Made by a program: the position numbers and the translations under genes. A stretch of DNA of 58,927 bases from Rickettsiales bacterium (lineage in GTDB: Bacteria; Pseudomonadota; Alphaproteobacteria; Rickettsiales; Rickettsiaceae), in contig NVVL01000005.1 in NCBI GenBank assembly GCA_002402195.1, positions 1-58,927 of the forward strand, written 5' to 3'. The notes beneath the pieces are model-generated. The model made no database searches. It was not told where the DNA came from and saw nothing but the letters and a program-made list of their open reading frames with translations. Positions 36,946 to 45,061 of the stretch are shown here, piece after piece; position 1 is the first letter of the stretch; every line of letters starts with the position of its first letter.

Positions 36946-38265
36946 ATGAATATAGCAGAATTGAAAAAAGATAAAACTAATTATCATGCTAAAGTAACGA
37001 TTCCAAATAAGGAAATCGAAGAGTTAATTGATAAAGAATTATCAAAAGCTGCCAAGACCGCAAAAATGGACGGTTTCAGAGTTGGCAAGGTTCCTGTGAG
37101 CGTTCTTAGAAAAAAATATGCACCATCCATCAGATCTGATGTGATGAGAGAAAAAATAAATGCAGCAATAGATGAAACCATCAAAAAGGGTTCCTTAAGC
37201 ATAGCGGGAAATCCTAGTATTGAAGATTTGCTGAATGAAGAAGGCAAAGATTTAGAATTTACTTTGAAATTTGAGCTACTACCAGAAATTTCTCTGCCAG
37301 ATTTCAAAAAGTTCTCTATTGAAAAGCCGAAGCTTGAAATCTCAGAAAAAGATATCGACAAGCAAATTGAAGAGCTAGCTGGCTATTCAAAAACTTATGA
37401 CACAGAAGTTAAGGCGAAAGCCAAGAAGGGTGATCAAGTAACTTTGGATGCTGTTGGCTATGTGGATGGCAAAGCGTTTGATGGTGGTAAATTAGAAGGC
37501 CACAAGCTTGTTCTTGGAAGCAACTCTTTCATTCCTGGTTTCGAAGACCAGCTAATCGGCAGCAAGACTGGCGATGATGTGAGTGTGAAGGTTGACTTCC
37601 CTAAAGAATATCATTCTAAAGATCTTGCTGGTAAGCCATCTGAATTCAAGGTGAAAGTTATTGCTGTTCATAAAGAAAGTAAAGTTAAGATTGACGATGA
37701 GTTCGCAAAGAAATTTCAATGTGACACGCTGGACAAGCTAAAGGAACAAATTTCAAAGAACATGCAGCTGAGCTTTGCAGAGCCGATTCATACTATGATG
37801 AAAATGAAATTGTTTGATCAGCTGGAGTCCGGTTTGAAATTTGATGCGCCAAAATCATTGCTTGAGAAAGAAAAAAGCATGATAAAAAGCCAAATTGAGT
37901 CAATGGGTTCAGAAGATCCTGAGACCAAAGATATGTCAGAGAAAGAGAAAGAAGCTTATTTTGACAGGCTAGCATCCAGAAGAGTTCGCATTGGTTTGAT
38001 GATTGCAGAATATGTAAAGAAAAATCAATTGCAGATCGCTGAGGAAGATATCCGCCAAGCAATCATGGCGCAAGCTAGAAACTATCCTGGCCAAGAGCAG
38101 CAAGTGATTGAGTTTTATCAGAAAGACCGGAATGCTTTTGAGTCTCTAAAAGGCCCAATTTTGGAAGAGAAAGGCGTGAAAGCTATCTTTGAAAAAGAAG
38201 TAACATTAAAGGAAAAAACATACTCAAAAGAAAAGCTAGAAAAGCTTCTGCAAGAAGAAGTTTAA
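36946..38265 (+). CDS. tig: Trigger factor
   Basis: Ribosome-associated chaperone and peptidyl-prolyl isomerase. The 439 residues contain the ribosome-binding N-domain with GFRVGKVPVSVLRKKY near residue 42 (the family G-F-R-X-G-K-X-P signature), a FKBP-type domain (KGDQVTLDAVGYVDGKAFDGG, about 160-245) and the helical C-terminal chaperone domain. Length and domain order are standard. Confidence 0.96.
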   Translation: MNIAELKKDKTNYHAKVTIPNKEIEELIDKELSKAAKTAKMDGFRVGKVPVSVLRKKYAPSIRSDVMREKINAAIDETIKKGSLSIAGNPSIEDLLNEEGKDLEFTLKFELLPEISLPDFKKFSIEKPKLEISEKDIDKQIEELAGYSKTYDTEVKAKAKKGDQVTLDAVGYVDGKAFDGGKLEGHKLVLGSNSFIPGFEDQLIGSKTGDDVSVKVDFPKEYHSKDLAGKPSEFKVKVIAVHKESKVKIDDEFAKKFQCDTLDKLKEQISKNMQLSFAEPIHTMMKMKLFDQLESGLKFDAPKSLLEKEKSMIKSQIESMGSEDPETKDMSEKEKEAYFDRLASRRVRIGLMIAEYVKKNQLQIAEEDIRQAIMAQARNYPGQEQQVIEFYQKDRNAFESLKGPILEEKGVKAIFEKEVTLKEKTYSKEKLEKLLQEEV

Positions 38266-38565
38266 GCTTTTTTAATGTTTGACAAGGGGGCAAGGTTTTT
38301 ATCTTCGCCCCCCTACCGCCGCTCGAGACCGCAGCGAGTAGTCTTTCAGTCACTCTCTCAAAACTCAGGGTATTAGGGTATTTTAGCCTATCAGCAAAAG
38401 TTTCCTTAAAATGATGACTAATATAATATAGAAGCCATATCTTCACATGACCTTGCACCCGGAGCGAAGAATTTCCTGCCGATATTTTCACAATAGTAAT
38501 TGACATATCACTGCGGAATAAATACTATCTTAATCATATTAACTTATTTATTTAATGGTTTTATC
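38266..38565. other. Intergenic stretch after tig
   Basis: A GC-rich hairpin candidate (GGGGGC .. GCCCCC near 38285-38311) follows tig without a T-run. A promoter for the lipoprotein lies at 38500-38528. Nothing else was seen. Confidence 0.45.
38500..38528 (+). promoter_or_regulatory. Sigma-70 promoter of the small lipoprotein gene
   Basis: Perfect TTGACA at 38500-38505, a 17-base spacer and TACTAT at 38523-38528, 38 bases before the ATG at 38566. Confidence 0.65.
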
Positions 38566-38790
38566 ATGCAAAATTTTATAAAGCTACTCGCTGTCTCCCT
38601 GTTGCTAACCGGTTGCTATGGCACTTCTTATGACAAAAATCCTAGCCCTGAAATGAAAAAATCAAGCGGCACAAAAGCAAGTTCTTCCGCATCAAAACAT
38701 ATTTCTAACCATGCAAGTAGGGTGGCATCAACCGCCGCATCCCGTGCAGCTGCCGTCACAAGAGCTGCAAATAAGATTTCCAGACCGTAA
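38566..38790 (+). CDS. Small Ser/Ala-rich lipoprotein
   Basis: The 74-residue product starts MQNFIKLLAVSLLLTGCYG with the lipobox LLTGC (Cys17), so it should be a lipoprotein. The mature part is Ser/Ala/Lys-rich (KASSSASKHISNHASRVASTAASRAAAV) with no known domain. I start at 38566 because the promoter and the signal peptide fit there; a longer in-frame ORF from 38500 would cover the promoter. It lies between tig and the flagellar operon. Confidence 0.65.
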   Translation: MQNFIKLLAVSLLLTGCYGTSYDKNPSPEMKKSSGTKASSSASKHISNHASRVASTAASRAAAVTRAANKISRP

Positions 38791-38819
38791 CCCCGTAAGA
38801 ATTCTCAAGAACTTTGCAG

Positions 38820-38910
38820 GCAAGCATAAAATACCCAATATTCTAAGAAGCTACGTCCGCAGGCCTAAAATACCCCGTATTTTAGGCCTGCCAGCGAAGC
38901 TTCTAAGCCT
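38820..38910. repeat. Dispersed palindromic repeat, copy G (best-conserved palindrome)
   Basis: GCAGGCCTAAAATAC (38859-38873) and its exact reverse complement (38877-38891) flank CCC. Outer arms AAGAAGCT (38847) and AGCTTCT (38898) extend the inverted repeat. A second, looser copy (GCATAAAATACCCAATATTC) precedes it at 38824-38843. Confidence 0.9.
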
Positions 38911-38974
38911 GCCTGCTTCACTTCTCAAAAAACGCATCTGTGTCTTTTTGGTCTAGTTAATGATTATAATAAAG

Positions 38975-38989
38975 TTAATCACACCTTAA
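38975..38989. promoter_or_regulatory. CtrA-type box upstream of flgB
   Basis: TTAA-TCACACC-TTAA is a perfect TTAA-N7-TTAA. A TATAAA at 39003-39008 follows at a distance fitting a CtrA-overlapped -35. flgB starts at 39085. CtrA controls early flagellar genes in Caulobacter and relatives. Confidence 0.5.
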
Positions 38990-39084
38990 TTCGTTATGAT
39001 TTTATAAAACAATTTGAGAAAATTATCTTTTCGGTCTACCATTCTAGATGGAAAGTGTAGTGTAGTTTATTGTTGATTTATAAA

Positions 39085-39618
39085 ATGGAAACCTCTCTAG
39101 CAAGGAAGTTCTCGGTCGTTTTAGCCGTATTTATTGCGTTTGTCTCAAACGCGAGTGCAGCAACTCGCTCGCGACCAGGCCATCTCCCTTTGAGGAGCGC
39201 GGATGCACGGGAATACCGCACTCACAAAACGAATGATTTGTTCAAATCATATTTAGAACTCAGCTCGTTTCGTCATAAAATCATCGCCCAGAATCTTGCA
39301 AATGTTAACACTCCGGGCTACAAGGCCGATGAGGTCTCCATGCCTGTGCAATATAGCGATTTAGCGGGCAGCGGCCAGGTTGTTCGGAAAATCGGTATGA
39401 TCCGCACCTCAAACCGGCATATTGCAAGCAAAAAAGGGGCGGCTGGGAGATTTTCAAGCCATAAATTGCATGATCCATATGAGATAAAGAAAAACGGTAA
39501 TAATGTTTCACTCTCGCAGCAGATAGGCAAGCTTTCCGAGAATAAAAATGACTATGCGGCTGTGGTGAAGGGATACGCGACTACCAATTCGTTATTTTCA
39601 TCCGCAATTGGGAAATAG
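39085..39618 (+). CDS. flgB: Flagellar proximal rod protein FlgB with an N-terminal signal peptide
   Basis: FlgB is a proximal rod subunit of the flagellar basal body. The 177 residues contain the rod-protein hallmark FRHKIIAQNLANVNTPGYKADEV (about residues 61-83), which identifies the family. Unusually, an extra N-terminus METSLARKFSVVLAVFIAFVSNASAA precedes it: charged start, 13-residue hydrophobic core and an ASA-A cleavage site, i.e. a Sec signal peptide. Normal FlgB has none and is about 130 residues. The ATG at 39085 is chosen over TTG codons at 39070/39073. It is first in flgB-flgC-fliE, spaced by 5 and 2 bases. Confidence 0.88.
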   Translation: METSLARKFSVVLAVFIAFVSNASAATRSRPGHLPLRSADAREYRTHKTNDLFKSYLELSSFRHKIIAQNLANVNTPGYKADEVSMPVQYSDLAGSGQVVRKIGMIRTSNRHIASKKGAAGRFSSHKLHDPYEIKKNGNNVSLSQQIGKLSENKNDYAAVVKGYATTNSLFSSAIGK

Positions 39619-39623
39619 AGATT

Positions 39624-40118
39624 ATGAAAAAACTATTCGTCTTTATCATTCTAGCCTGGGTCACCCTAGCCTGTACCACCCTAGGGTGTACCAGCACCGC
39701 ACTTGCTGATGACCTCAAAAAAGCCGCCAGCATTGCCTCTTACGGCACCAGATTCCAGGCTGAGAGAATCAAAATCGCCGCAGAAAACATCGCAAATGAG
39801 AGCTCCACAGCAGCGCTCCCAGGCGGAGATCCATATCGCCGCAAAGTGTTATTCGCAGAAAACAGATACAGCAAAAGACTTGGTACCCATGTAATCAGAA
39901 CCAAGAAAATCGGCTTTGACAAGTCAGCATTCATCACAAAATACGACCCCCACCACCCGGCAGCGGACTCCGAAGGGATGGTGAAATATCCGAACATAAA
40001 CAGGATAATCGAGCGCGCCGATGCAAGCGAAGCGCAGCGCGGATATGAGGCAAATCTAAGCGTCATCGAGATGACAAACAGCTTGCGACAAAAAACAATA
40101 GAGGCAATGGGTAGGTAA
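39624..40118 (+). CDS. flgC: Flagellar proximal rod protein FlgC with an N-terminal signal peptide
   Basis: Second proximal rod subunit. The 164 residues show the family features SYGTRFQAERIKIAAENIANESS..PGGDPYRRK and the C-terminal helix SEAQRGYEANLSVIEMTNSLRQKTIEAM. It too carries an atypical N-terminus, MKKLFVFIILAWVTLACTTLGCTSTALA-DD, which reads as a Sec signal peptide with an ALA cleavage site; the cysteines do not form a good lipobox. A small duplication (TLACTTLGC) sits in the hydrophobic core. Flagellar export substrates usually start directly with the rod domain. Confidence 0.87.
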   Translation: MKKLFVFIILAWVTLACTTLGCTSTALADDLKKAASIASYGTRFQAERIKIAAENIANESSTAALPGGDPYRRKVLFAENRYSKRLGTHVIRTKKIGFDKSAFITKYDPHHPAADSEGMVKYPNINRIIERADASEAQRGYEANLSVIEMTNSLRQKTIEAMGR

Positions 40119-40120
40119 TT

Positions 40121-40555
40121 ATGGCAGTAGATAGCGTTTCTTTATCAGCTCAAAACAGCTACATGCAGGTGCAAAACCGGCCGAAACTAGCTCCAATAAA
40201 TACTCAGATGAGCCAGGCCGTAGACTTCCACAGAATGGTTGACCAGCAATTTAACAGCTTCTCCAAAATGTCCCCAGCCCAGATACTGGCTCATATTCAA
40301 GGGGTTCGTGGGAGCGGTGCATCTTCTACTGACTTCCAAGCAAGAGAGCAGAGCGTTGCCAGCACGATCACTAAAACCATCAGGGAAACCGTTGGCAAGC
40401 AAGAGGAGGTCACTCGCAAATCATTAATCGGCGAGGCTTCAATGGTCGAGCTACTCACCGCCACCACAGAAGCCAAAAACCTCATGGATGCCACCGTCAA
40501 AGTAAGAGACGAATTCCTGAAAGCCTTTGATAAGGTAATCAATATGAGCATGTAG
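40121..40555 (+). CDS. fliE: Flagellar hook-basal body protein FliE
   Basis: FliE joins the MS ring to the rod. The 144-residue product ends with the conserved GEASMVELLTATTEAKNLMDATVKVRDEFLKAFDKVINMSM, where SMVEL..A...A.......VRD..L.A...I.. matches the family. In contrast to FlgB and FlgC it has no signal peptide. ATG 40121 is 2 bases after the flgC stop. Confidence 0.88.
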   Translation: MAVDSVSLSAQNSYMQVQNRPKLAPINTQMSQAVDFHRMVDQQFNSFSKMSPAQILAHIQGVRGSGASSTDFQAREQSVASTITKTIRETVGKQEEVTRKSLIGEASMVELLTATTEAKNLMDATVKVRDEFLKAFDKVINMSM

Positions 40556-40622
40556 CGTAGCTGAAAGTATTTTTTACAGCTATTTTCTGCAAGCTGCTCC
40601 TTTTATTTTGCATAGATAGTTT

Positions 40623-40805
40623 TTAAAACACTGTCCAGCTTGCAATAACGGTTGCTGTTAAAGTTGCAGTACTAAAGTTCCTGCCACCAAGGGCATAATC
40701 CTTGATATTCTTAACACCCTGCCCATAATACAACCCGACTCCTAGGTTTATAAGCAAAAACACAACCACAATGGCCATGTCCACGCCGACTTCAATACCA
40801 AACAT
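40623..40805 (-). pseudogene. Sodium:solute symporter fragment (N-terminus only)
   Basis: The 60-residue ORF reads IVVVFLLINLGVGLYYGQGVKNIKDYALGGRNFSTATLTATVIASW, the first transmembrane helix and following motif (KDY.LGGR) of the SSS family (PutP/PanF type, normally about 450-550 residues). It stops after TVF. The rest of the gene is absent, so this is a truncated remnant. It lies in a decayed patch with an IS3 remnant. Confidence 0.75.
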
Positions 40806-40915
40806 ATACTTACATTCTATTAGTTAGTAAAAATGAATAGTTATTAATACCCTGATATCCAAGCAATTACAAGCTTTGTTTTTAGAAAGAATATTAACAA
40901 CAATCAACCTTTTGG

Positions 40916-41167
40916 TTATATGGACAACCCTAAACTAGAAGCTGACTGCTTTATGCGCACTATACCATTTGCAGTGTAAGGTTTTAGCGTCAGCTCGCTC
41001 TTGCCGTTTTTTATATTAAACCCATGATTATATAAATGCAACTCTATTTCCTTTAGATCTATCAACGTCATCAAAATAGCTTTGGGCATCATGTTTTCGA
41101 TTAAGAACAAATTCCTAGCACTAGTCAGCAGGATCAACAGCGGTGAATCGTCGCTTTCTTTCTTCAT
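40916..41167 (-). CDS. Hypothetical ORF or gene remnant next to the IS3 remnant
   Basis: An 83-residue frame starting at 41167 (MKKESDDSPLLILLTSARN). I do not recognise it. The open frame continues upstream to 41257, but that part is antisense to the transposase remnant and so is not original coding sequence. It may be the 3' part of a gene truncated by IS insertion. Confidence 0.3.
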   Translation of the reverse strand: MKKESDDSPLLILLTSARNLFLIENMMPKAILMTLIDLKEIELHLYNHGFNIKNGKSELTLKPYTANGIVRIKQSASSLGLSI

Positions 41168-41197
41168 ATGAGGCAGCAATTTGTTATATGCGATAAA

Positions 41198-41405
41198 AAT
41201 GATGCGATCACAATGGCGATTTGGCAGCGAAGACCTGCTAAAGGGCTGATCTGGCATACTGATCGTGAGTCACAATATTGTTCAAAATCTTAAGCGGCAA
41301 ATCTTGCAAGATCATGGGATTGTACAAAGCATGCCGCATAAGGTGATTGCTGGGATAGTGCAACATCTGAGAGCTTTTTCAGCACGTTAAAAGAGAGCTG
41401 GTAGA
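41198..41405 (+). pseudogene. IS3-family transposase (orfB) C-terminal remnant
   Basis: Reading in three frames joined by small indels gives DAITMAIWQRRPAKGLIWHT-DRESQYCSKS, then RQILQDHGIVQSM, then GDCWDSATSESFFSTLKESW. This is the C-terminal DDE region of IS3-type transposases (HTDRGSQY.S, QSMSRKG.CWDNA.SESFF..LK). Breaks lie near 41290 and 41335. Both ends of the element are missing. It abuts repeat copy H. Confidence 0.85.
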
Positions 41406-41456
41406 AGCTACCGTGCGTAACCTAGAATATTGCGTATTTTTGCTTCTCAGACCCGC
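41401..41456. repeat. Dispersed palindromic repeat, copy H
   Basis: GTAGAAGCTACCGTGCGTAA then CCTAGAATATTGCGTATTTTTGCTTCTCAGACC; 5' GAAGCTAC arm, AT-rich core, and a 3' GCTTCT arm. Confidence 0.7.
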
Positions 41457-42310
41457 AGATGTAACTCCTGAGCCTCCAGATTCTTTGCTACTTGCAGAGC
41501 ATTTTCATATTTATACCCATCTTCTATAAATTGCACGGCCGCCAGGATGCTTTGTGCAAATGCCAAGCTAAGAACTCTCAATTTATCATAGCCAAGGCGC
41601 GTGCAGATGATATCTATGCGTCTTTTAATGATATTATGCGACAGACAAATCTCAGAATCTATGGGATTACGCAGGAATGCTCCAACCTCATAGCATGCCT
41701 CGCCTACGAAACCTTTTGGGTCAATAGCAAGCCAGCCTTGTTTCTGATCATAGATGATATTTTCATGATGCAAGTCACCATGCAGAAGAATCTGTTTTTC
41801 TTTAGAGTCTTTCAAATCAGCGAATATTGCACTGGCTTTTTCTATCAACTTTGTTGGGATTTGCTTGTCTCCTGAATTAAGATAATGATCAAAAAATTGC
41901 GTGAATTCATGAGTAAATCGATAATTACCTTCAAATTCAACGTTGCTATGAAGTTTTTCTATAACATCGCATAATATATGAGTGGCTTTCTCATCTTCAT
42001 TGTTTAACGTCAAATCTTTTAAAGACACCCCAGGCACACAGCGCTTCATCAAAGTTATGCGCCCGCGATTTTTGAGTATGCGAGCAGCTCCATAACCGTT
42101 ATAATGCTTCAACACTGCGCTTGTATGCTCACTTGCGCTATTGGAGATTTTCAGCGCGGCAGGCTGGTTTTTGTATCTTGCAAATATGATAATAGATGTA
42201 GGAGTCTCCATAGGATCACCTTCCCAAGAGAGGTTCCATTCTTGCCTCAACTCCTCTAGCTCAACCTGCCATTTTTCTCGGTTGTTTTTTTCTCGGTTAT
42301 TTGAGAGCAT
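41447..42310 (-). CDS. Aminoglycoside phosphotransferase APH(6)-like kinase
   Basis: The 287-residue protein belongs to the aminoglycoside/hydroxyurea phosphotransferase family (streptomycin 6-kinase type). The catalytic loop is LLHGDLHHENIIY (HGDxHxxN) near residue 196 and the metal-binding motif follows as LAIDPKGFVGEACYEVGAFLRNP. The N-terminus contains a tandem NNREKNNREK, encoded by a 15-bp duplication at 42272-42301. The true substrate in an intracellular bacterium need not be an antibiotic. It lies 13 bases after mlaC. Confidence 0.8.
   Translation of the reverse strand: MLSNNREKNNREKWQVELEELRQEWNLSWEGDPMETPTSIIIFARYKNQPAALKISNSASEHTSAVLKHYNGYGAARILKNRGRITLMKRCVPGVSLKDLTLNNEDEKATHILCDVIEKLHSNVEFEGNYRFTHEFTQFFDHYLNSGDKQIPTKLIEKASAIFADLKDSKEKQILLHGDLHHENIIYDQKQGWLAIDPKGFVGEACYEVGAFLRNPIDSEICLSHNIIKRRIDIICTRLGYDKLRVLSLAFAQSILAAVQFIEDGYKYENALQVAKNLEAQELHLRV
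42272..42301. repeat. 15-bp tandem duplication at the start of the APH-like gene
   Basis: TTTTTCTCGGTTGTT (42272-42286) and TTTTTCTCGGTTATT (42287-42301) differ at one base and encode the repeated NNREK. Confidence 0.9.
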
Positions 42311-42323
42311 TCACCCAAGCTTC

Positions 42324-42962
42324 CTAAACATCGCTTCCTGCTGGCGCTAGGGCTGGGGCACGATTTATTCGTTCTTGCAGATCCACTATTAAAGCATCGA
42401 TTCCGCGTGTTGAAATTACGCTGTTGAACTCTGCTTGCTGAGAGTTTAATATACTGATTCCTTCCGTGATAATATCGCCCACACGGTATGGGTCATCACC
42501 GGTTTCGTTGATTTCATGCACTAGATAATCTATCTTTATTGTGTCTTGATCGGCAGGCTTGATGATTACTGTATTCACAATAAATAAATTATCATCGATT
42601 TGTTTGATTTTCCTTAAGCGAGCCTTTTCACCGTTATAATGCACAGATAAATCCGCATATACTTTCACTATGAATTTAGCGTAAGTTGCAGAAAATTCTG
42701 AAATTTTTTTCTTGTCGATTGTTCGTCTGTGCCGGCCAAGAGTATATTTCGCCATCCAGTCCAAATATAAATGTCCCTCGATGAGCTTGGTTGTTTTGTG
42801 ATATCTATCAGTTTGCGACATCTTCTTGTTGTTGAACATTTTATGCCCCTCATTAATGAGGTTTTCAATATATTCACCAAGCTTTTTAGTGTCTGCATTG
42901 CCGGCATAAGACGCAGGAGCCCACAAAGAAAAAATAAGAAAAATAGATATTATAGTCCTCAT
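42324..42962 (-). CDS. mlaC: Periplasmic phospholipid-binding protein MlaC
   Basis: Periplasmic carrier that shuttles phospholipids between the MlaA outer-membrane complex and the inner-membrane Mla ABC transporter. The 212 residues start with a signal peptide (IISIFLIFSLWAPASYAG) and then show the family pattern YIENLINEGHKMF, YLDWMAKYTLGRHRRTI, FIVKVYADLS and YRVGDIITEGISILNSQQAEFNSVI. mlaA lies upstream on the same strand. Confidence 0.88.
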   Translation of the reverse strand: MRTIISIFLIFSLWAPASYAGNADTKKLGEYIENLINEGHKMFNNKKMSQTDRYHKTTKLIEGHLYLDWMAKYTLGRHRRTIDKKKISEFSATYAKFIVKVYADLSVHYNGEKARLRKIKQIDDNLFIVNTVIIKPADQDTIKIDYLVHEINETGDDPYRVGDIITEGISILNSQQAEFNSVISTRGIDALIVDLQERINRAPALAPAGSDV

Positions 42963-43141
42963 AATCGCAAACTCCCGAAATAGAATAAATTATACCCTTG
43001 ACCGCAAATCATATGCTTGAAATTTCTATCCAAACCAAAGCCCTACTAAAATAATTAATTATCTAAGCAGGGCCATTTCCTATGAGTCAAACATTTCCCT
43101 TAGAAAGAGTATAACAATAAATTTAAGCTAAATGCTACGTA

Positions 43142-43912
43142 TTATTTAACTACAGGGCATTTAAATCCGTCTTGGTATACCATTTTGTCCTCTCTTTGAC
43201 TCAAAATAGCATTTCTGATAGCTATGTAAGGGTCTGGAGAGTTCTTGCTGACATGATCTGTGAATGGCATGATTTCATCACGATTATGCACAACTGATGT
43301 TCCAGTTATGCTATATTTAAAGTCAGAATGCATCAAATATTTTATTGGATTCATTCTGCCACTTATTAATGGATCCATAACATCACGCGCGCCCATTCCA
43401 CCAAAGATAGGAAGAACAATATACGGCCCTGCCCCCATGCCGTAATGCGCCAAGGTGCTGCCAAAAGTTTGTGGTTCTACCTTCAAACCAACTTTACTTG
43501 CAACATCAAACATGCCCAAAACCCCGAAAGTTGAGTTTATAGCAAAACGCCAGAAGGTTTTAAATATCCCGCCTGCATTCCCTTGAGCACCGTAATTCAC
43601 AGTGGAGAGAGGTTCATTTATGTTTTTGAGAAAACTACCGACTCTGCTTTTAGTATAGTCGGGTGTAAGCTTGCCATAGATTTTGGCAATTGGTCTTAAA
43701 GTAAAAGCGTCTAATATTCCATTAATCATGAAGATTTTGCGGTTAAATGATTCATAAGGATCATATACTTGGCACTTATTATTGATCGATGCATAATTAT
43801 AGCTATAATTATCTGCTTTATCGGACGATTTAGCAGCATATGTATTATTAGCAATAATACAACATAGTGCTAATAAGATTGGGTTAAAAATAGATCTAAT
43901 ACTTAGTCTCAT
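43142..43912 (-). CDS. mlaA: MlaA (VacJ) family protein
   Basis: Outer-membrane component removing mislocalised phospholipids from the outer leaflet. The family signature YDPYESFNRKIFMINGILDAFTLRPIAKIY is at about residues 50-80, followed by SRVGSFLKNINEPLSTVNY, RFAINSTFGVLGMFDVASK and TFGSTLAHYGMGAGPYIVLPIFG. The N-terminus is a signal peptide, but its cysteines (LALCC) do not form a standard lipobox, so lipidation is uncertain. It is spaced 180 bases before mlaC. Confidence 0.92.
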   Translation of the reverse strand: MRLSIRSIFNPILLALCCIIANNTYAAKSSDKADNYSYNYASINNKCQVYDPYESFNRKIFMINGILDAFTLRPIAKIYGKLTPDYTKSRVGSFLKNINEPLSTVNYGAQGNAGGIFKTFWRFAINSTFGVLGMFDVASKVGLKVEPQTFGSTLAHYGMGAGPYIVLPIFGGMGARDVMDPLISGRMNPIKYLMHSDFKYSITGTSVVHNRDEIMPFTDHVSKNSPDPYIAIRNAILSQREDKMVYQDGFKCPVVK

Positions 43913-43921
43913 AACTTACCT

Positions 43922-44950
43922 TTAAATTCTTTTTGTGCAAACAAATATAGAGTAATTATTTTTTATTTCTAGATTAATCTCACTTATCGACACAATATTA
44001 AACCCATTTTTTTTCAATTGATGTTCTATATCCGGCTTGTTATAAGCAAATTCTAACGATTTATCTAGAAAAATATTTTTATCCAAAACAGGAATTGAGA
44101 AGGCAAAATAGCCATTTGGCTTTAAAATAGAATGTATTTTGCTGAAAATATCCTCTAATTTTGCGACAAATGCCAGCCCCTCCAAACTCACTATCACGTC
44201 ATATTGATCGGAGCATTTGCTCAAGAAGCTATTAACTGACGAATGGATGGTTTTGTCATATGACTCCTCCTGTTGTAGATTTATCATACGAGACGATGCT
44301 TCCACGCCAGTTAAATCATAACTCTCCTGCATTCGTTTGTTAATTTCATAGCTCAATAAGCCTATATTACTACCAAGCTCTAAGATGCTATATTTATCTG
44401 GTAATTCTGTGATTGCCTCATTCAAAGCCAAAACCAGGCTTTTTGGTAAATTCTCAGTTTTGCTGTTAGTTTTATCGGTAGATACTTTGCCTACAGGTAT
44501 TTTGTCAGTAAATTTATTGGCTATAATATCCCGATGCAGGGCGCAAATTGCGTCTGGAATAATACTTACCGAATCTATAGATTTCACGAATGGCAATAGG
44601 CCTACTTCATCTGCCTTGTCTGCCTTGCTCAAGCAAATTATAGATTTTTTATGCTCTCTGCGCAGCAAATAAACCCATCCAAGCCAATAATTTGCGGCTG
44701 CATCACCGGGCTTTAAAAACTTATCCACCATCTTGAATCTGAAAATAGCATCATAGAAATTTTGCTCATATAGATGATAAATCCCGAGCTCCATATTGCT
44801 ACCTGTCAGATCATTCAACTTGCGCCTTAAAGAGGCAAAATTACCGCGCGCGCAAGTAATTTGCTGCCGAATCCAAGCCGGTATTTGCATAAGCCCAGAA
44901 AAAAACGACTTTATAGCACTGCAAGCTGAAGAAAATAAATTGCGAATCAT
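43922..44950 (-). CDS. TPR-containing SAM-dependent methyltransferase
   Basis: A 342-residue protein. Residues about 55-130 are TPR-like helices (ELGIYHLYEQNFYDAIFRFKMVDKFLKPGDAAANYWLGWVYLL), and 190-340 is a class I methyltransferase with motif I ILELGSNIGLLSYEI, YDLTGVEAS (motif II acid), and YDVIVSLEGLAFV. The target is unknown. It ends 9 bases before mlaA, so the three genes may form a unit, but a link to lipid transport is not shown. Confidence 0.8.
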   Translation of the reverse strand: MIRNLFSSACSAIKSFFSGLMQIPAWIRQQITCARGNFASLRRKLNDLTGSNMELGIYHLYEQNFYDAIFRFKMVDKFLKPGDAAANYWLGWVYLLRREHKKSIICLSKADKADEVGLLPFVKSIDSVSIIPDAICALHRDIIANKFTDKIPVGKVSTDKTNSKTENLPKSLVLALNEAITELPDKYSILELGSNIGLLSYEINKRMQESYDLTGVEASSRMINLQQEESYDKTIHSSVNSFLSKCSDQYDVIVSLEGLAFVAKLEDIFSKIHSILKPNGYFAFSIPVLDKNIFLDKSLEFAYNKPDIEHQLKKNGFNIVSISEINLEIKNNYSIFVCTKRI

Positions 44951-45061
44951 AGATTAATATTGCGTTTGATGTAATTTAAAATATGATATTCTCATATAAT
45001 TCTTTTAACTTCAAACTAATATGCACAAAAAGCCTATTAACAAAACTATGAGAGCTAAATT

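Noticed and set aside
39624..39720. FlgC as a lipoprotein
   Set aside because: The cysteines in the hydrophobic region are not preceded by a proper lipobox; an ALA signal-peptidase I site fits better.
41447..42310. Calling the APH-like kinase an acquired antibiotic-resistance gene
   Set aside because: No mobile element or composition shift surrounds it, and chromosomal APH-like kinases often have other substrates.
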